From the NCBI GenBank assembly GCA_910577115.1, contig CAJTMC010000026.1, forward strand, positions 1 through 58,059: a stretch of 58,059 nt of DNA, in the 5' to 3' direction. The notes beneath the pieces are model-generated. The model saw only the letters and a program-made list of their open reading frames with translations. It did not search any database and was not told the origin of the DNA. This stretch comes from an uncultured Lachnospiraceae bacterium. GTDB taxonomy: Bacteria; Bacillota; Clostridia; Lachnospirales; Lachnospiraceae. Shown here in pieces: positions 58,018 to 58,059 of the stretch; position 1 is the stretch's first letter; every line of letters begins with the position of its first letter. The translations under genes and the position numbers were made by a program.

Positions 58018-58059
58018 TTATGCTCTATGCCCTTTACTCAGTTCCATTTCTTTAAAGAA
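58018..58059 (-). CDS. Possible C-terminus of a gene entering from the right
   Basis: The only open minus-strand frame at the right edge encodes FFKEMELSKGHRA and ends at TAA 58018-58020. Thirteen codons are too few to identify or prove a gene. The hairpin just downstream, about 12 nt away, would fit the end of a transcript. Confidence 0.25.
   Translation of the reverse strand, partial: FFKEMELSKGHRA

Overview
The window looks like a chromosomal segment of a Lachnospiraceae-type member of the Clostridia (Bacillota). The evidence is strong AGGAGG-type ribosome binding sites, a T-box leader, a SigA-type sigma factor, tRNAs without encoded CCA, a class-A RNase P RNA, and gene families typical of that group (DUF5688, DUF5713, CmpB-like permease, TGS/uridine-kinase fusion). 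The family is an inference from gene content; no rRNA is present.

Bases 1 to about 8,450 are accessory DNA, probably the right-hand part of an integrated mobile element. It holds a truncated nucleotidyltransferase-like gene and a small winged-helix-like gene on the minus strand. On the plus strand is an accessory operon: DUF5688, single-stranded DNA-binding protein, DUF262, RadC-like, J-domain protein and short unknown proteins. A lone 375-residue unknown protein follows, preceded by a 32-bp palindrome. A cluster of six TACRCCAT direct repeats lies just before the chromosomal gene metA. No recombinase is visible, so the integration genes, if any, lie to the left of the window.

From 8,455 to 20,970 the minus strand carries core genes: metA (Glu111 predicts acetyl-CoA use), ligA, an RluF-like pseudouridine synthase, an SH3-domain membrane protein, tRNA-Arg(CCG), an AlkD-like protein, and a leucine locus. 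The leucine locus is the most unusual part. A leucine-type T-box leads into a DUF5713 gene, a small frameshifted gene, and a 2-isopropylmalate synthase with an AraC-type DNA-binding domain fused to its C terminus. Next are a Suppressor-of-fused domain protein and a DUF3783/ThyX-like fusion with an altered ThyX signature.

From 20,989 to 28,396 there is a surface/cytoskeleton group: a secreted pectate lyase-like protein of about 2,067 residues with InlB-type repeats, a bactofilin, and a membrane-anchored M23-like protein that lacks the catalytic histidines. From 28,504 to 36,554 come an unknown 682-residue protein, Maf, polyphosphate kinase, a Ppx/GppA phosphatase and PheA. After a divergent promoter region there are a DUF5050 protein and a CmpB-like membrane protein (plus), and a D,D-carboxypeptidase and PH-domain protein (minus).

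From 40,022 to 47,400 are pyrBI with a structured leader, two CobW/COG0523 GTPases (one very His-rich), dCMP deaminase, a trypsin-like protease, a SpoU methyltransferase, a PAS protein, rnpB and an unlisted 43-residue membrane peptide. The last part is a typical macromolecular-synthesis operon reading leftwards: dgt, dnaG, sigA, trmK, a Nif3-like gene and a TGS/uridine-kinase gene. A MATE transporter, a GNAT acetyltransferase and tRNA-Leu(AAG) close the window. Several short hairpin repeats recur between genes.
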